Shown here: piece by piece, positions 1 to 8,022 of the stretch
Layout: each line of letters opens with the position of its first letter
How positions within the stretch are numbered: the first letter of the stretch is position 1
From: a virus
IMG/VR virus record: IMGVR_UViG_3300014499_000010
Location: 1-43,992 of that record
DNA length: 43,992 nucleotides
Reading direction: 5' to 3' (one strand)
Notes under the pieces: model-generated
The model's input: the letters and a program-made list of their open reading frames with translations, nothing else
Databases searched by the model: none
Told to the model about the DNA's origin: nothing
Program-made: the position numbers and the translations under genes

Positions 1-71
1 TGACTTCGTCGCTCGAACGGCAGCAAAAACAGATGCACCGCACGATGACGCAGTTTGCGCCCACCGGTTAA
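1..71 (+). CDS. Tape-measure protein, C-terminal end (partial; continues from 43,940)
   Basis: The last 22 codons and TAA stop (69-71) of the tape-measure/muralytic protein whose full copy is at 42204-43940. It is repeated here only because the contig ends overlap. It should not be counted as a separate gene. Confidence 0.9.
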   Translation, partial: TSSLERQQKQMHRTMTQFAPTG

Positions 72-123
72 AAACTCCATGTCCACGATCTTTCGCCCAT
101 TTCCGGCCGATTCGGCTATCCCA
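1..123. repeat. Terminal direct repeat (copy 1 of circular overlap)
   Basis: These 123 bases are identical to 43870-43992. The repeat sits in the middle of coding sequence (end of the tape-measure gene and start of the next gene), which is what an assembler produces at the join of a circular or circularly permuted genome. It is therefore an overlap artefact rather than a biological long terminal repeat. The true unit is 43,869 bp. Confidence 0.95.
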
Positions 124-837
124 AACCAGTCCGCAGCTTGGCGGCCCGCTGAATGGAGTCGCCAGCCGGCCGCGATTCTTACCGTGCCCGCCAGCGCGAC
201 GACGCAGTACGCCGTCTATGCGTTCGATGCGGTGTTGCGGATCGAACACGCGCGCGAACTGCGGCGGACCGAGCATCCCATTCAAACCAGCGCCTCGTCG
301 CCCGTTGCGAGCATCACCGATCACGCTTATCAACTGCCAGCGCGCGTCACTCTCGAAATCGGCATGAGCGATGCGATGCAGAGCTTCTATCCGAACTCCT
401 GGACCGGCGCGGCGTCCAAAAGCATTTCGGCTTATCAGACACTCGTGTCCCTGCAACAGGCGCGCACCCTGGTCACGCTCACAACGCGCCTTGAAACTTA
501 TCTCAACATGCTCATTGAGTCGATCCGCCCGACCGACAGTGTGAAGACGCTGCGCGGCCTGCGCGCGACCGTCGTCTTCGGGCAGATGTTTTTTGGTGGC
601 GTCAGCAGCGCGCCAGGCGCGGTCACGGCTTCGGCCGACGACTTGGCCGGCGCCGCCCCCGCTCGGCCACAAACCACGGCCAGCACGCCCATGGGTACGG
701 TTCATCCGGCCGCCGTCCCGTCCGGAATCACAACGCAAAACGGCGTAACGGCGGCCACGACTGTGCCTGGCGCGGGGAAGTGGTCCGGTTTCGGAGGCGG
801 CACATCCGACGGCCACGGTTCATCGGGTAGCTGGTAG
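79..837 (+). CDS. Dit-like tail/baseplate protein
   Basis: A 252-residue protein starting at ATG 79, 7 nt after the tape-measure stop; an upstream in-frame start at 55 would lie inside the tape-measure gene. Residues about 45-115 carry the pattern of the Dit-like phage tail N-terminal domain: a conserved stretch around EHPIQT, then SITDHAYQLPARVTLE. The C-terminal 60 residues are Ala/Thr/Gly/Ser rich and probably a flexible tail. Position directly after the tape measure and before the hub fits a ring at the tail-tube tip that joins tube and baseplate. The family call is from pattern memory; the position makes it firm. Confidence 0.75.
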   Translation: MSTIFRPFPADSAIPNQSAAWRPAEWSRQPAAILTVPASATTQYAVYAFDAVLRIEHARELRRTEHPIQTSASSPVASITDHAYQLPARVTLEIGMSDAMQSFYPNSWTGAASKSISAYQTLVSLQQARTLVTLTTRLETYLNMLIESIRPTDSVKTLRGLRATVVFGQMFFGGVSSAPGAVTASADDLAGAAPARPQTTASTPMGTVHPAAVPSGITTQNGVTAATTVPGAGKWSGFGGGTSDGHGSSGSW

Positions 838-843
838 ATCTCT

Positions 844-1182
844 ATGGCTCAGATTGTCCCGCTCACCAATGCGCCAATTCAGTCGCTCACTGTCACGCTC
901 AGCGTCGACGGCGCCTATCTGACGTTGCAGTTTACCGTGGGGTTCAACGAGATCGCGCAGTACTGGGTGCTGACGATCGACGATCAAAACGGCAACCCGC
1001 TCGTCGACTCCATTCCGCTGATTACAGGCGTGTGGCCGGCCGCGAACCTCTTAGCGCAGTTCGCTTATCTCGCCATCGGCAGCGCGTACATCATTAACGC
1101 CTCGGGTGTGGCGCAGGACTACCCGGACTCGACCAATCTCGGCAGCGACTTCTTGCTGCTGTGGGATTCGACCGCGGCATGA
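844..1182 (+). CDS. Baseplate plug-like protein (Pam3 gp18-type)
   Basis: A 112-residue beta-rich protein. The pattern (LTVTLSVDGAYLTLQFTV, then a Trp-containing strand WVLTIDDQNGNPLVDSIPLITG) matches the small 'plug' domain family found between Dit-like and hub genes in contractile-tail phages. It starts 6 nt after the previous stop and ends in an ATGA overlap with the hub gene, so the three are translationally linked. Its expected role is to seal the tube or hub before infection. No catalytic motif is seen. Confidence 0.65.
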   Translation: MAQIVPLTNAPIQSLTVTLSVDGAYLTLQFTVGFNEIAQYWVLTIDDQNGNPLVDSIPLITGVWPAANLLAQFAYLAIGSAYIINASGVAQDYPDSTNLGSDFLLLWDSTAA

Positions 1183-2126
1183 CCGACTACTTTGGTAAAG
1201 CGTGGCAGTTGACCATCAACCCGCAAGCGAGCGGTGAGACATGGACGATTCCCGATGGCAGCGGCGGTGAAGCATTGCGCTGCACTTTCGAAATCGAGCA
1301 GTACGCCAACAGCGCCTATTGGTTCGCCGACATCGCCGTCTTTAATTTCAGTGCCGCTTTCGCCCAAGTCGTGCAAAAAGGCGACCTGGTCTCTCTGACC
1401 GCCGGCTATCAATCGCCGGGGAGCGGCCTGATTTTCAGCGGCACTGTGCTGCAACCGATCTGGGAGCGCGCCAACGACACCGATTTCAAATTCACGCTGC
1501 ACTGTGTGGTGGGACTGTTTGAAGACCGCAACGGCCAGGTGAATACCACGATCGCGGCGGGCCAAACGCAAGGCGACGCGGTACGCCAGGTGGCCCGAAG
1601 CTGCGCGCATCCGCTTGCCATCGAATATCTTGATCCGGCGCTTGAAACGAAAAAGTACCCGCGCGGGCTAGCCGTTTCCGCCATTGCGCGCGAATTCTTC
1701 GATCGCATCGCCGAAGACAACGACATGCAAATGTGGATCGGTTGGAACGGCCTGAACATCTCCCCTCTCACCAGCGACAATGACACGCCGGATTGGATCT
1801 ACGCGCCGCCCTTCAGCGCCGGCGGCTCACAATCGGGCAACACAAAATACACGCTGCTCGGCACACCGCAACAGACCGAGAAGGGCGTTAACTTTCGGGT
1901 GCTGCTCGATTCCGGCGTGCGTTTGAAGTCGCTCGTGAGCGTGCAAAACGTGTTGGTCAATCAGGTCCGCAACATACCGGGCCAGCTTCCGCCGATTTTC
2001 AATCCGAACGGCGCGTTCATCGTGGCAGGCATTCGTCACATGGGCGACACGCGCGGCAACGACTGGCAGACCGAGATCACCACGGTCACGCCGGACTGGG
2101 CCAAGCTCCAGGCAGTAAGCACATGA
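1179..2126 (+). CDS. Baseplate hub protein (gp27/gpD-like)
   Basis: A 315-residue protein. I chose ATG 1179, which overlaps the preceding TGA (ATGA), over an upstream in-frame start at 1161 that would overlap more. It is predicted beta-barrel in the first half (CTFEIEQYANSAYWFADIAVFNF; LIFSGTVLQPIWERAND). The second half has the repeated hub pattern seen in T4 gp27 and P2 gpD relatives, including NFRVLLDSGVRLKSLVSV. Such proteins form a trimer that carries the spike and caps the tube. It sits directly before the spike gene with another ATGA overlap, as in many myoviruses. Confidence 0.75.
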   Translation: MTDYFGKAWQLTINPQASGETWTIPDGSGGEALRCTFEIEQYANSAYWFADIAVFNFSAAFAQVVQKGDLVSLTAGYQSPGSGLIFSGTVLQPIWERANDTDFKFTLHCVVGLFEDRNGQVNTTIAAGQTQGDAVRQVARSCAHPLAIEYLDPALETKKYPRGLAVSAIAREFFDRIAEDNDMQMWIGWNGLNISPLTSDNDTPDWIYAPPFSAGGSQSGNTKYTLLGTPQQTEKGVNFRVLLDSGVRLKSLVSVQNVLVNQVRNIPGQLPPIFNPNGAFIVAGIRHMGDTRGNDWQTEITTVTPDWAKLQAVST

Positions 2127-2836
2127 GCAACCCAACGCCACTCAGTAGCGGCCTCGGCATCGACGAACGGCTGAATACGCCCGTTTCGCAGTGGAAGCTC
2201 GCCCTCGCCTCACACGGCAAGGCGCTGCGCGTTGCGCTGCCCGGTATCGTGACGGCGTTCGACGCCACGCAACAAACGGTTACCGTTCAACCCGCCATCA
2301 GCGAAGTCAATTCGGTTGGGGGCGTTCCCACCACGCAACCATTGCCGCTGCTAGTCAATGTCCCGGTGGTGCTGCCACGCGCAGGCGGTTACACGCTCAC
2401 GTTGCCCATCGCGGTAGGCGATGAGGTTCTGGTCATTTTCGGCGATAGCTGCATGGACGCCTGGCACCAATTAGGCGGCGAACAAAACCAATTCGAACGG
2501 CGGCGGCATTCGCTTGCCGATGGGTTTGCGATACCGGGGCCGTGGAGTCAGCCGCGCGTTCTCGCCAGTTACTCGGCCGGCTCGGCGCAGCTTCGTAACG
2601 ATGCCGGCACCGTCGTCGTCGATATCGCCGCAAGTCAAATCACTTTGACCGCGCCCACGGTGCAAGTGAACGCATCGAGCGCCGCGAACGTGACTGCGCC
2701 GACGGTAAACGTGACGGCAAGTTCGCAGGTCAACATCAGCGGCGCGGGCCACACATCGATTGAAGGAAAAGATTTTCTTACGCACAAACACACCGGTGTC
2801 GCAACGGGCGGCGGAACCAGCGGCCCCGTTCTCTAG
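2123..2836 (+). CDS. Baseplate spike protein (gp138/gpV-like)
   Basis: A 237-residue protein. Residues about 38-125 match the Gp138 N-terminal OB-fold pattern (LPGIVTAFDATQQTVTVQPAI, then VPVVLPRAGGYTLTLPIAVGDEVLVIF, then ERRRHSLADGFAIPG). Residues about 150-215 are short TVxV repeats typical of a triple-stranded beta-helix needle. The extreme C-terminus has THKHTGV followed by a Gly-rich tail; an HxH pair at the apex is known in phage spikes to bind an iron ion. This is the membrane-piercing tip of the contractile tail. It is linked to the hub by ATGA. Confidence 0.88.
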   Translation: MSNPTPLSSGLGIDERLNTPVSQWKLALASHGKALRVALPGIVTAFDATQQTVTVQPAISEVNSVGGVPTTQPLPLLVNVPVVLPRAGGYTLTLPIAVGDEVLVIFGDSCMDAWHQLGGEQNQFERRRHSLADGFAIPGPWSQPRVLASYSAGSAQLRNDAGTVVVDIAASQITLTAPTVQVNASSAANVTAPTVNVTASSQVNISGAGHTSIEGKDFLTHKHTGVATGGGTSGPVL

Positions 2837-2872
2837 ACCTCATTTCGTCATCCCGCCAAACCCTCAGTTCTT

Positions 2873-3277
2873 ATGGCAACCATCAGAGTACGCGCGCTCG
2901 ACGCCAACGGCGATCCGCTTCACGGCAATGGCCAGCGCAACTTTCTTTCGGATATCGACGCGGTTCGGCAGATCATCGTCACGCGCCTGAAGCTCTTCCA
3001 GGGCGAGTGGTGGGAAAACACCAACGCCGGCACGCCGCTGTTTCAACAAATTTTGGGGGTGAGCGGGGCCGGGAAGCATCCCGACGCGATCGCGCTCCTT
3101 TTGAAGCAGCGAATTCTTGGGACACCCTACGTGTTGCCGGGCGGCGTAACAAACGTGCAAACGAGTTACAACCCGACGACGCGAGGGTTCTCGTTCGCCT
3201 GCAGCGTCGCCACACAATTCGGGGCTCTGACCATCAGCACGAACGTACCGACTCCGCCTAGCGCGGCTCTCTCTTAA
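2873..3277 (+). CDS. Baseplate wedge protein (gp25/GpW/Mu gp46-like)
   Basis: A 134-residue protein. The core pattern DIDAVRQIIVTRLKLFQGEWWENTNAG (residues about 26-52) followed by a buried Gly and a run of aliphatic residues is the hallmark of the T4 gp25/P2 gpW/Mu gp46 family, a baseplate wedge component that starts sheath polymerisation. It lies between spike and baseplate J as in Mu-like and Bcep-like phages. No good Shine-Dalgarno is seen in the 36-nt gap, so it may depend on coupling or a structured leader. Confidence 0.85.
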   Translation: MATIRVRALDANGDPLHGNGQRNFLSDIDAVRQIIVTRLKLFQGEWWENTNAGTPLFQQILGVSGAGKHPDAIALLLKQRILGTPYVLPGGVTNVQTSYNPTTRGFSFACSVATQFGALTISTNVPTPPSAALS

Positions 3278-3288
3278 AACGAAACACC

Positions 3289-4500
3289 ATGGCTTACACA
3301 GCTCCCTCGCTCGGCTCGGCTGGCCTCACGATTCCAGCGTATGCGGACATTCTCGCCGACTTGCTCGCGCAATATCAGACCATCTATCCGCAGAACGCTT
3401 ACCTGGGCATCGATACTGCCGACTACCAATGGATTTCAGCCGTTGCCGCCAAGTGCGCCGATACGATGGCCTGCTGCCAACTGGCGTACAACGCGAGGTC
3501 GCCACTCAGCGCCATCGGCGCGGCGCTCGATGGCATCGTGAAAGTGAACGGCATCGTTCGCAAAGCCGCTTCCGCTTCTACGGCGGCGGTCACTCTGATG
3601 TGGAGTTCCGGCTGGACCGGGGGGCCTGTCACCGTTACAAACGGCGTCGTCCGCGATGCGAACGGATTCCTCTGGAATCTCCCATCAAGCGTGACGATCC
3701 CGAGCGCAGGCATCAGCGTCTTTGTTACCTGTCAAACACTCGGCGCCATCACCGCCAGCGCTAGTCAGATTTCGTTCATCGTGACGCCGACCGCTGGCTG
3801 GGGATCTGTCAACAACCCCGCGCAAGCGATTCCTGGCCAGCCGGTCGAACTCGATTCCCAATTCCGCGCCCGGCAAGCGCTCTCGGTGGCCTTGCCCAGT
3901 CAAACCATGCTCGCCGGCACAATCGCCGCCATTGCCGCGGTCTCCGGCGTCACCCGCTATAACGTCATCGAAAACCCGACCAACAGTGTGACTGCGGGCG
4001 CGCCGACTTGGAGCACGCCGGTTCATTCGATCACCGCCGTCGTCGAAGGCGGGGTCGATGCCAGCGTGGCCCAAGCCATCTTCGCCAATCGCGGCATCGG
4101 CTGCTTAACCAATGGCACCACCACGGTGACGGTCACCGATGCTTTCACAGGGGCCACGATGCCAATCGGCTTCAGCCGTCCCACCTATGTGCCGGTTTAC
4201 GTAAGTCTCAGCGTGCATGATGTGACGCTCACCGGCGCTTTGACTACAGCCGTGCAGGCGACGATCCAAAGCGCCATTGTGAGTTATCTGAATTCGCTGC
4301 AGATCGGCGAACTGGTCGTCCTCAGCGAACTCTACGGCGCCGCACTCACGGCGCGGTCCAATCCGGACTCGCCGATCTTTTCGATTCGCGCTTTGACGCT
4401 CGGCACTTCGGCCTCGCCCACGGCGACGGCGGATCTCGCCATGAACTACAACCAGGTTGCGCAGGGCGTTTCCGGCAACGTCGTTCTGACGGTGGTGTAA
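3289..4500 (+). CDS. Baseplate J-like protein
   Basis: A 403-residue protein with the order expected of the baseplate J/Mu gp47 family. The N-terminus is amphipathic (IPAYADILADLLAQYQTIYP). A helical stretch (LDGIVKVNGIVRKAA) follows, then a beta domain. After that comes the conserved QFRARQALSVALPSQTMLAGTIAAIAAVSGV segment and a C-terminal domain that includes VVEGGVDASVAQAIFANRGIGCLTNG. It is a wedge component connecting inner baseplate to fibres and starts 11 nt after the previous stop. Confidence 0.9.
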   Translation: MAYTAPSLGSAGLTIPAYADILADLLAQYQTIYPQNAYLGIDTADYQWISAVAAKCADTMACCQLAYNARSPLSAIGAALDGIVKVNGIVRKAASASTAAVTLMWSSGWTGGPVTVTNGVVRDANGFLWNLPSSVTIPSAGISVFVTCQTLGAITASASQISFIVTPTAGWGSVNNPAQAIPGQPVELDSQFRARQALSVALPSQTMLAGTIAAIAAVSGVTRYNVIENPTNSVTAGAPTWSTPVHSITAVVEGGVDASVAQAIFANRGIGCLTNGTTTVTVTDAFTGATMPIGFSRPTYVPVYVSLSVHDVTLTGALTTAVQATIQSAIVSYLNSLQIGELVVLSELYGAALTARSNPDSPIFSIRALTLGTSASPTATADLAMNYNQVAQGVSGNVVLTVV

Positions 4501-4503
4501 AGC

Positions 4504-5085
4504 ATGAGCGGCTACTTCAACCCTCCGCCGGTGAGTTACTACACCGGCCTGCTCACGTCCGAATATCAAAGCTCGCCGAAGCTGCTCGCCTGGCTCTCCG
4601 CGCCGCTCGGTATTCTCGACGATGTCGGCACTTGCCTCAAGAGCTTCGACGCCAACTTCAATCTCGATACCGCTACCGGCGCGCAGCTCGACATTCTCGG
4701 CGTTCTCATCGGCGCGAACCGACTCGTTCCGTTTCAACCGAGCGGCGGAGTACCGCCGCTTCTCGACGATGCGACGTACCGCATTTACCTCAAAGCGCGC
4801 ATAGCGCAGAACCAGTGGAGCGGCACGATCGACAGCCTGCAAGGGATCTGGCAAACATTGTTTCCCGGCGGCCGAATTGTCATCGTGGACGGCCAGAACA
4901 TGACGGTGACCATCATTCTCGCGGGTGCGTTTACTTCGATTCTGCAAGACCTGATCACAAACGGTCTCATCGTCCCTCGCCCGCAAGCCGTCCTCTATAA
5001 CTACACGTTCACCACGTTGCCCGCCTTTGGTTTCGACTCCGACAATTCACTCATCGCCGGATTCGATCACGGCCACTGGGCCTAA
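4504..5085 (+). CDS. DUF2612 baseplate protein
   Basis: A 193-residue protein with the DUF2612 pattern: YYTGLLTSEYQSSPKLLAWL, then DDVGTCLKSFDANFNLDTATGAQLDILGVLIG, then a TYRIYLKARIAQNQWSGT segment. Members of this family replace Mu gp48/P2 gpI in the baseplate periphery. It starts 3 nt after baseplate J and is followed by the fibre gene, which has a clear AAGGA site 8 nt before its ATG. Confidence 0.85.
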   Translation: MSGYFNPPPVSYYTGLLTSEYQSSPKLLAWLSAPLGILDDVGTCLKSFDANFNLDTATGAQLDILGVLIGANRLVPFQPSGGVPPLLDDATYRIYLKARIAQNQWSGTIDSLQGIWQTLFPGGRIVIVDGQNMTVTIILAGAFTSILQDLITNGLIVPRPQAVLYNYTFTTLPAFGFDSDNSLIAGFDHGHWA

Positions 5086-5097
5086 GGAACTTTCAAC

Positions 5098-5961
5098 ATG
5101 TCCAACAACATTCTTCAGTGGAATCCCTCCGCCACTAACCAGGAAAGCGACTCCGCTTATACTTCCGACGCCCAACGCACGGGCGGCGCCGCGAACCCGT
5201 CGATCTTTACGAGCGCGACGGCGAATAAACTCTTTTACCAACTCTCGACATTCCTCAAAGCGTTCGGCGATTCGCTCTCCGCCAAAGGCTACACGATTTC
5301 CGACGCCAGCGTAACCACCCTCGCCGGCGTTCTCGCCAACGTCGTTACCGAAGTCGATCTCGCGGCCGCCCTCGCCCTTTACGCTCCGCTGGCCAGTCCT
5401 TCCCTCACCGGCACGCCGACCGCACCGACGCAGGCGGCGAGCGATGATTCGACGCACGTGGCGACGACGGCTTATGTCATCGCCGCTATCGCGTCGGGCC
5501 TGTACAACTGCTCTTTCCCGTTGGTGACCACCAACAACATAGTGGTCAACACTCTCGCGAATCTGGTCAAGGCGATCACCAACACGCCTCCGCTTTACGA
5601 CAGCACGACCCTCGTGCCCAATACGTCCTGGGTATCGACATGCTTCACCCCGTTCACGGACTTCACGCTCTACTTGGCGGGACCGGGCGCGGGCTATCAA
5701 AAGCTGCCGTACGGTCTGATTTTGCAGTGGGGTTCGGGCAACGCCCCAACTGGCAACGGCGATCTCGTCAACTTCACGCTCGCGTTTCCGAATACTTGCT
5801 TTCAAGTTGTCGCCAACGACGGCGGCGCGGGCGCGGCCTCCAGTTGCAATTCTTTGACGCCGCAGGTTTACTCGGCGTCCCAGATGCGTATCTATGCCCG
5901 CTCGATCGCGACCAACACTTACGTCACTTCGAACTTCAACTGGATCGCGGTAGGAAACTAA
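5098..5961 (+). CDS. Tail fibre protein
   Basis: A 287-residue protein. Residues about 98-130 hold the collagen-like phage tail repeat (APLASPSLTGTPTAPTQ followed by DSTHVATTAYV), a common trimer shaft signature. The C-terminal 90 residues begin with GYQKLPYGLILQWG and end in NWIAVGN, matching the gp53-like tail-fibre C-terminal domain. Short length suggests a simple receptor-binding fibre attached to the baseplate. The SD AAGGA is at 5085-5090 and the next gene begins directly after the stop. Confidence 0.85.
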   Translation: MSNNILQWNPSATNQESDSAYTSDAQRTGGAANPSIFTSATANKLFYQLSTFLKAFGDSLSAKGYTISDASVTTLAGVLANVVTEVDLAAALALYAPLASPSLTGTPTAPTQAASDDSTHVATTAYVIAAIASGLYNCSFPLVTTNNIVVNTLANLVKAITNTPPLYDSTTLVPNTSWVSTCFTPFTDFTLYLAGPGAGYQKLPYGLILQWGSGNAPTGNGDLVNFTLAFPNTCFQVVANDGGAGAASSCNSLTPQVYSASQMRIYARSIATNTYVTSNFNWIAVGN

Positions 5962-6363
5962 ATGTCACAAAAATACGCGGGTTACTCCGCCTCGACCGGC
6001 GCCATCACCGGCTTTTACGATGCGGTTGACAGTCCGCCGCCCACCGGCGCGACGGTCCTCGCCATCGCGGACGCAGACTGGCAAGCCTGTCTCGCCGTTT
6101 CCGGCTACACGGTAGTCGCCGGGGTTCTGACCGCGCCTACGGCCGACGCCTTAGCCGCTCTGGCCAGCGCGGAAGCGGCGCTCCTTCTGAAACTGACCGC
6201 ACAAACGACCCACAACAAAAGCGACGCCCTGCTCATCCGCTGCCTCGAACACGGCGTGACGATTCCGCCGGCCTGGATCGCCTACCGGTTCGCGCTCCGC
6301 CAAGTCATCGCCGGGACGCTCGCGGCGCTCCCTACGCAGCCCGCCGTTCCCACTGGTATCTGA
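5962..6363 (+). CDS. Tail fibre assembly/attachment-type protein
   Basis: A 133-residue protein beginning immediately after the fibre stop codon. The N-terminal half is a small beta domain (KYAGYSASTGAITGFYD); the C-terminal half is helical and ends in YRFALRQVIAGTLAALPTQPAVP. This 'R-x-AL-R-x-V-x-x-G ... LP-x-x-P' ending is common in proteins encoded right after tail fibres (fibre chaperone or XkdW-like). The exact role is inferred from position. Confidence 0.6.
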   Translation: MSQKYAGYSASTGAITGFYDAVDSPPPTGATVLAIADADWQACLAVSGYTVVAGVLTAPTADALAALASAEAALLLKLTAQTTHNKSDALLIRCLEHGVTIPPAWIAYRFALRQVIAGTLAALPTQPAVPTGI

Positions 6364-6364
6364 C

Positions 6365-6640
6365 ATGCAAGCCTGGCAAATTGTCGCTACCGTCGCCGCC
6401 GTCGTCTTCCCCGTGCTCGGACTGCTCAACGCGTACCTGCTCAATCAGGTGCGCCTGGCGATCGCCGACCTGAAACTGCAAATGGTGGAGGCGCGCACGC
6501 AGGATTCGAAAGACTTGCGGACGTGGGTGGACGCCGAATTTTTGCGTCGGGAATCCGCCCTCGCGCGCCACGACGCGCTCGTGGCCCGGATACGGGTCAT
6601 CGAAATACGCCTGCATCTCGGCGACGGGACGGCGAACTGA
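6365..6640 (+). CDS. Small membrane protein with coiled coil
   Basis: A 91-residue protein with an N-terminal hydrophobic helix (residues about 4-27) followed by a charged heptad-like helix (residues 30-80). It is the last gene of the late operon and is followed 70 nt later by a strong terminator. A single-pass N-anchored protein with a coil at this place could be a spanin- or holin-like lysis helper, but holin and endolysin are at 18-19 kb. Function not recognised. Confidence 0.6.
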   Translation: MQAWQIVATVAAVVFPVLGLLNAYLLNQVRLAIADLKLQMVEARTQDSKDLRTWVDAEFLRRESALARHDALVARIRVIEIRLHLGDGTAN

Positions 6641-6709
6641 TCGATATACACTGAGAGCTACCTACATGCACGAGTTGATTTGAGTTGACCCCGATTCTCA
6701 TCCGGGGAC

Positions 6710-6749
6710 AAAAACGGCCGCGCTTCCTTCGGGAGGCGCGGCCGTTTTT
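6710..6749. terminator. Bidirectional intrinsic terminator with UUCG tetraloop
   Basis: An uninterrupted stem (6710-6727 with 6732-6749, one G-U pair) is capped by TTCG at 6728-6731. A5 opens the left arm and T5 closes the right arm, so it can terminate transcription on both strands. It lies exactly between the end of the rightward virion operon and the end of the leftward integrase-side operon. Confidence 0.95.
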
Positions 6750-6811
6750 CGTTTTTGTGCCGAGTGTTTCGTCATTGCGTCATCACGGCAGACGTGATGG
6801 ACAAAACCCCT

Positions 6812-7099
6812 CTAGCGCTTCAGGATTATGCCGATCACCATCCCGGCGAACGCCATCATCAGCCCGATCAGTACGGGGATGATCCAACGCGAGCCGGCAA
6901 GTTGCCCCATCACTTCGGAGATGCGCGACGTCTGACTTCTCACGTCGGAGCTGAGTTGCGTCATACTCGTCGTCAGGTGGCCCACATCAGATGTGAGGGT
7001 GGTTACTTGGGCGGTCAAACTACCGACATTCTGGCTCAGAGACCGGAGAGTCGTGAGGACCTCGGAGAAGGCGAGCCCATCATCGTTGGTAAGAATCAT
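6812..7099 (-). CDS. Tail-anchored coiled-coil membrane protein
   Basis: A 95-residue protein. Residues about 10-65 are a Ser/Thr/Leu heptad coil with the repeat LTxxVxxLxxxM/V, and residues 70-93 are a single C-terminal membrane helix ending in KR. The topology resembles XhlA-type phage membrane proteins but runs coil first, anchor last. It overlaps the end of the upstream gene by ATGA (7096-7099), so it is co-translated with the excisionase-like gene. Function unknown. Confidence 0.65.
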   Translation of the reverse strand: MILTNDDGLAFSEVLTTLRSLSQNVGSLTAQVTTLTSDVGHLTTSMTQLSSDVRSQTSRISEVMGQLAGSRWIIPVLIGLMMAFAGMVIGIILKR

Positions 7100-7695
7100 T
7101 TGGCGCCGCCCGCTCTGCTCAAAGCTCTCGGACCGTTATGCGCCCTCGCATCGCCCGTGAAGACTTCGAGCGATCGGCGCAGGATGCGCCAGCCGCCGTC
7201 CTTCTCCGCCGTCAGTTGTCCTTCCTGACATACCCGAAGCAGCCACGCTCTTGAACGGCCTGACAATTCCACCGCCTCGTCGATAGTGAGCCAGAGTTTT
7301 TCGCGCGCACCGATGCGATCCCGCCCATCCAACCACTCCGTCATCAGCTCGCGCAGTGATGACGTAACGGCATTTCCCCATCCCGCCGTCACGTCACGAA
7401 GTGATGAAATGGCTTCCGGTGCAATGGCGAGTTGGCTAGGGGTGGGCGGCCGGACACCGCGCGGGGCGCGGCTTGTCTCGCCTGCTGCTTTGGCGATGCG
7501 CTGTACGTCTTCGGCTTTGTAGAGACGCTCCGGCTTTCGGCCAGCGCGGGGCTCTACTTTCGAGGCGAGGTCTTTTGCCGCCACTAAACGGTCGAGGGTG
7601 CTTTGGGACCTGTTCAGCACCTTCAGTGTCTCGGCTGCGCTGAGCCACTCGCGGTCGAGCACGGTGTGCGTGGTTTCTTCTTCGGATAACTTCAT
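7096..7695 (-). CDS. Double helix-turn-helix protein, excisionase-like
   Basis: A 199-residue protein with two DNA-binding segments of the AlpA/excisionase (HTH_17/MerR-like) type. One is residues about 17-72 (WLSAAETLKVLNRSQSTLDRLV ... LYKAEDVQRIAKAA); the other is residues about 135-182 (WLTIDEAVELSGRSRAWLLRVC ... WRILRRSLEVF). A linker of about 60 residues joins them. I chose ATG 7695 over GTG 7698 because a -10 element lies 6 nt before it. Beside an integrase gene this is a good candidate recombination directionality factor or lysogeny regulator. Having two HTH units in one chain is unusual, since single Xis proteins are 60-90 residues. Confidence 0.65.
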   Translation of the reverse strand: MKLSEEETTHTVLDREWLSAAETLKVLNRSQSTLDRLVAAKDLASKVEPRAGRKPERLYKAEDVQRIAKAAGETSRAPRGVRPPTPSQLAIAPEAISSLRDVTAGWGNAVTSSLRELMTEWLDGRDRIGAREKLWLTIDEAVELSGRSRAWLLRVCQEGQLTAEKDGGWRILRRSLEVFTGDARAHNGPRALSRAGGAK

Positions 7696-7701
7696 CACGT
7701 C

Positions 7702-7731
7702 ATTACATCAATTTTGCGTGGATGGAATCAA
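7702..7731 (-). promoter_or_regulatory. Promoter for the double-HTH gene (leaderless type)
   Basis: Reading leftward: TTGATT (7731-7726), 18 nt, TGTAAT (7707-7702), then 6 nt to ATG 7695. The start point expected from the -10 falls at the start codon, so the transcript should have no leader and no Shine-Dalgarno. None is visible. Confidence 0.6.
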
Positions 7732-7753
7732 CGTCCCGGAGTACTAACGCATC

Positions 7754-7853
7754 GGTTTTCGTTTGCCCTGCGAAAACGAAAGCCCGCCGCGCCGGCGTTA
7801 GGAGAAAACCCCAACGCCGGCGCAACCCTGGCCGAGAGGAAGAGACCGGCCAG
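7754..7853. other. Three consecutive hairpins in the int-xis gap (attP or terminator candidate)
   Basis: The arms are 7757-7764/7774-7781 (TTTCGTTT/AAACGAAA), 7789-7799/7813-7823 (11 bp perfect, GCGCCGGCGTT/AACGCCGGCGC) and 7828-7834/7847-7853 (CTGGCCG/CGGCCAG). They occupy most of the 204-nt gap (7699-7902) between the small ORF below int and the double-HTH gene. They could terminate int transcription (the leftward strand after the 11-bp stem is T-rich but interrupted), or form arm/core sites of attP. No clear tRNA-derived attachment core is seen. Confidence 0.5.
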
Positions 7854-7902
7854 AAATGCGAGAACTCGCGACGGTTATCCAATTGAGTTCATACTGATTC
7901 CT

Positions 7903-8010
7903 TCATTGTCGCTTGTTTTCGGACCAACGACGTCGGAAACGCCGGAACGCCAGCCAGCTTACGCCGAACGAGAGCGCGAAGACGGCGAGGAAGGCGAGGG
8001 CGGAAAGCAT
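7903..8010 (-). CDS. Tiny single-pass membrane protein (35 aa), possible
   Basis: The ORF begins with ATG 12 nt after the integrase stop and encodes an N-terminal hydrophobic helix (LSALAFLAVFALSFGVSWLAF), then a strongly basic tail (RRFRRRW), the usual inside-positive topology of small phage membrane proteins. No Shine-Dalgarno is evident, so expression would depend on coupling to int. It is short enough to be chance, but composition and position favour a real gene. Confidence 0.4.
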   Translation of the reverse strand: MLSALAFLAVFALSFGVSWLAFRRFRRRWSENKRQ

Positions 8011-8022
8011 TTGACGATAAGT

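Noticed and set aside
1119-1610. Many long antisense ORFs under the structural genes (for example 1119-1610, 4105-4986, 34702-35559)
   Set aside because: High GC and strong third-position bias create open antisense frames; none has an RBS, family motif or coupling.
5098-5961. Diversity-generating retroelement target at the fibre C-terminus
   Set aside because: No reverse transcriptase gene and no template repeat are present anywhere in the window.
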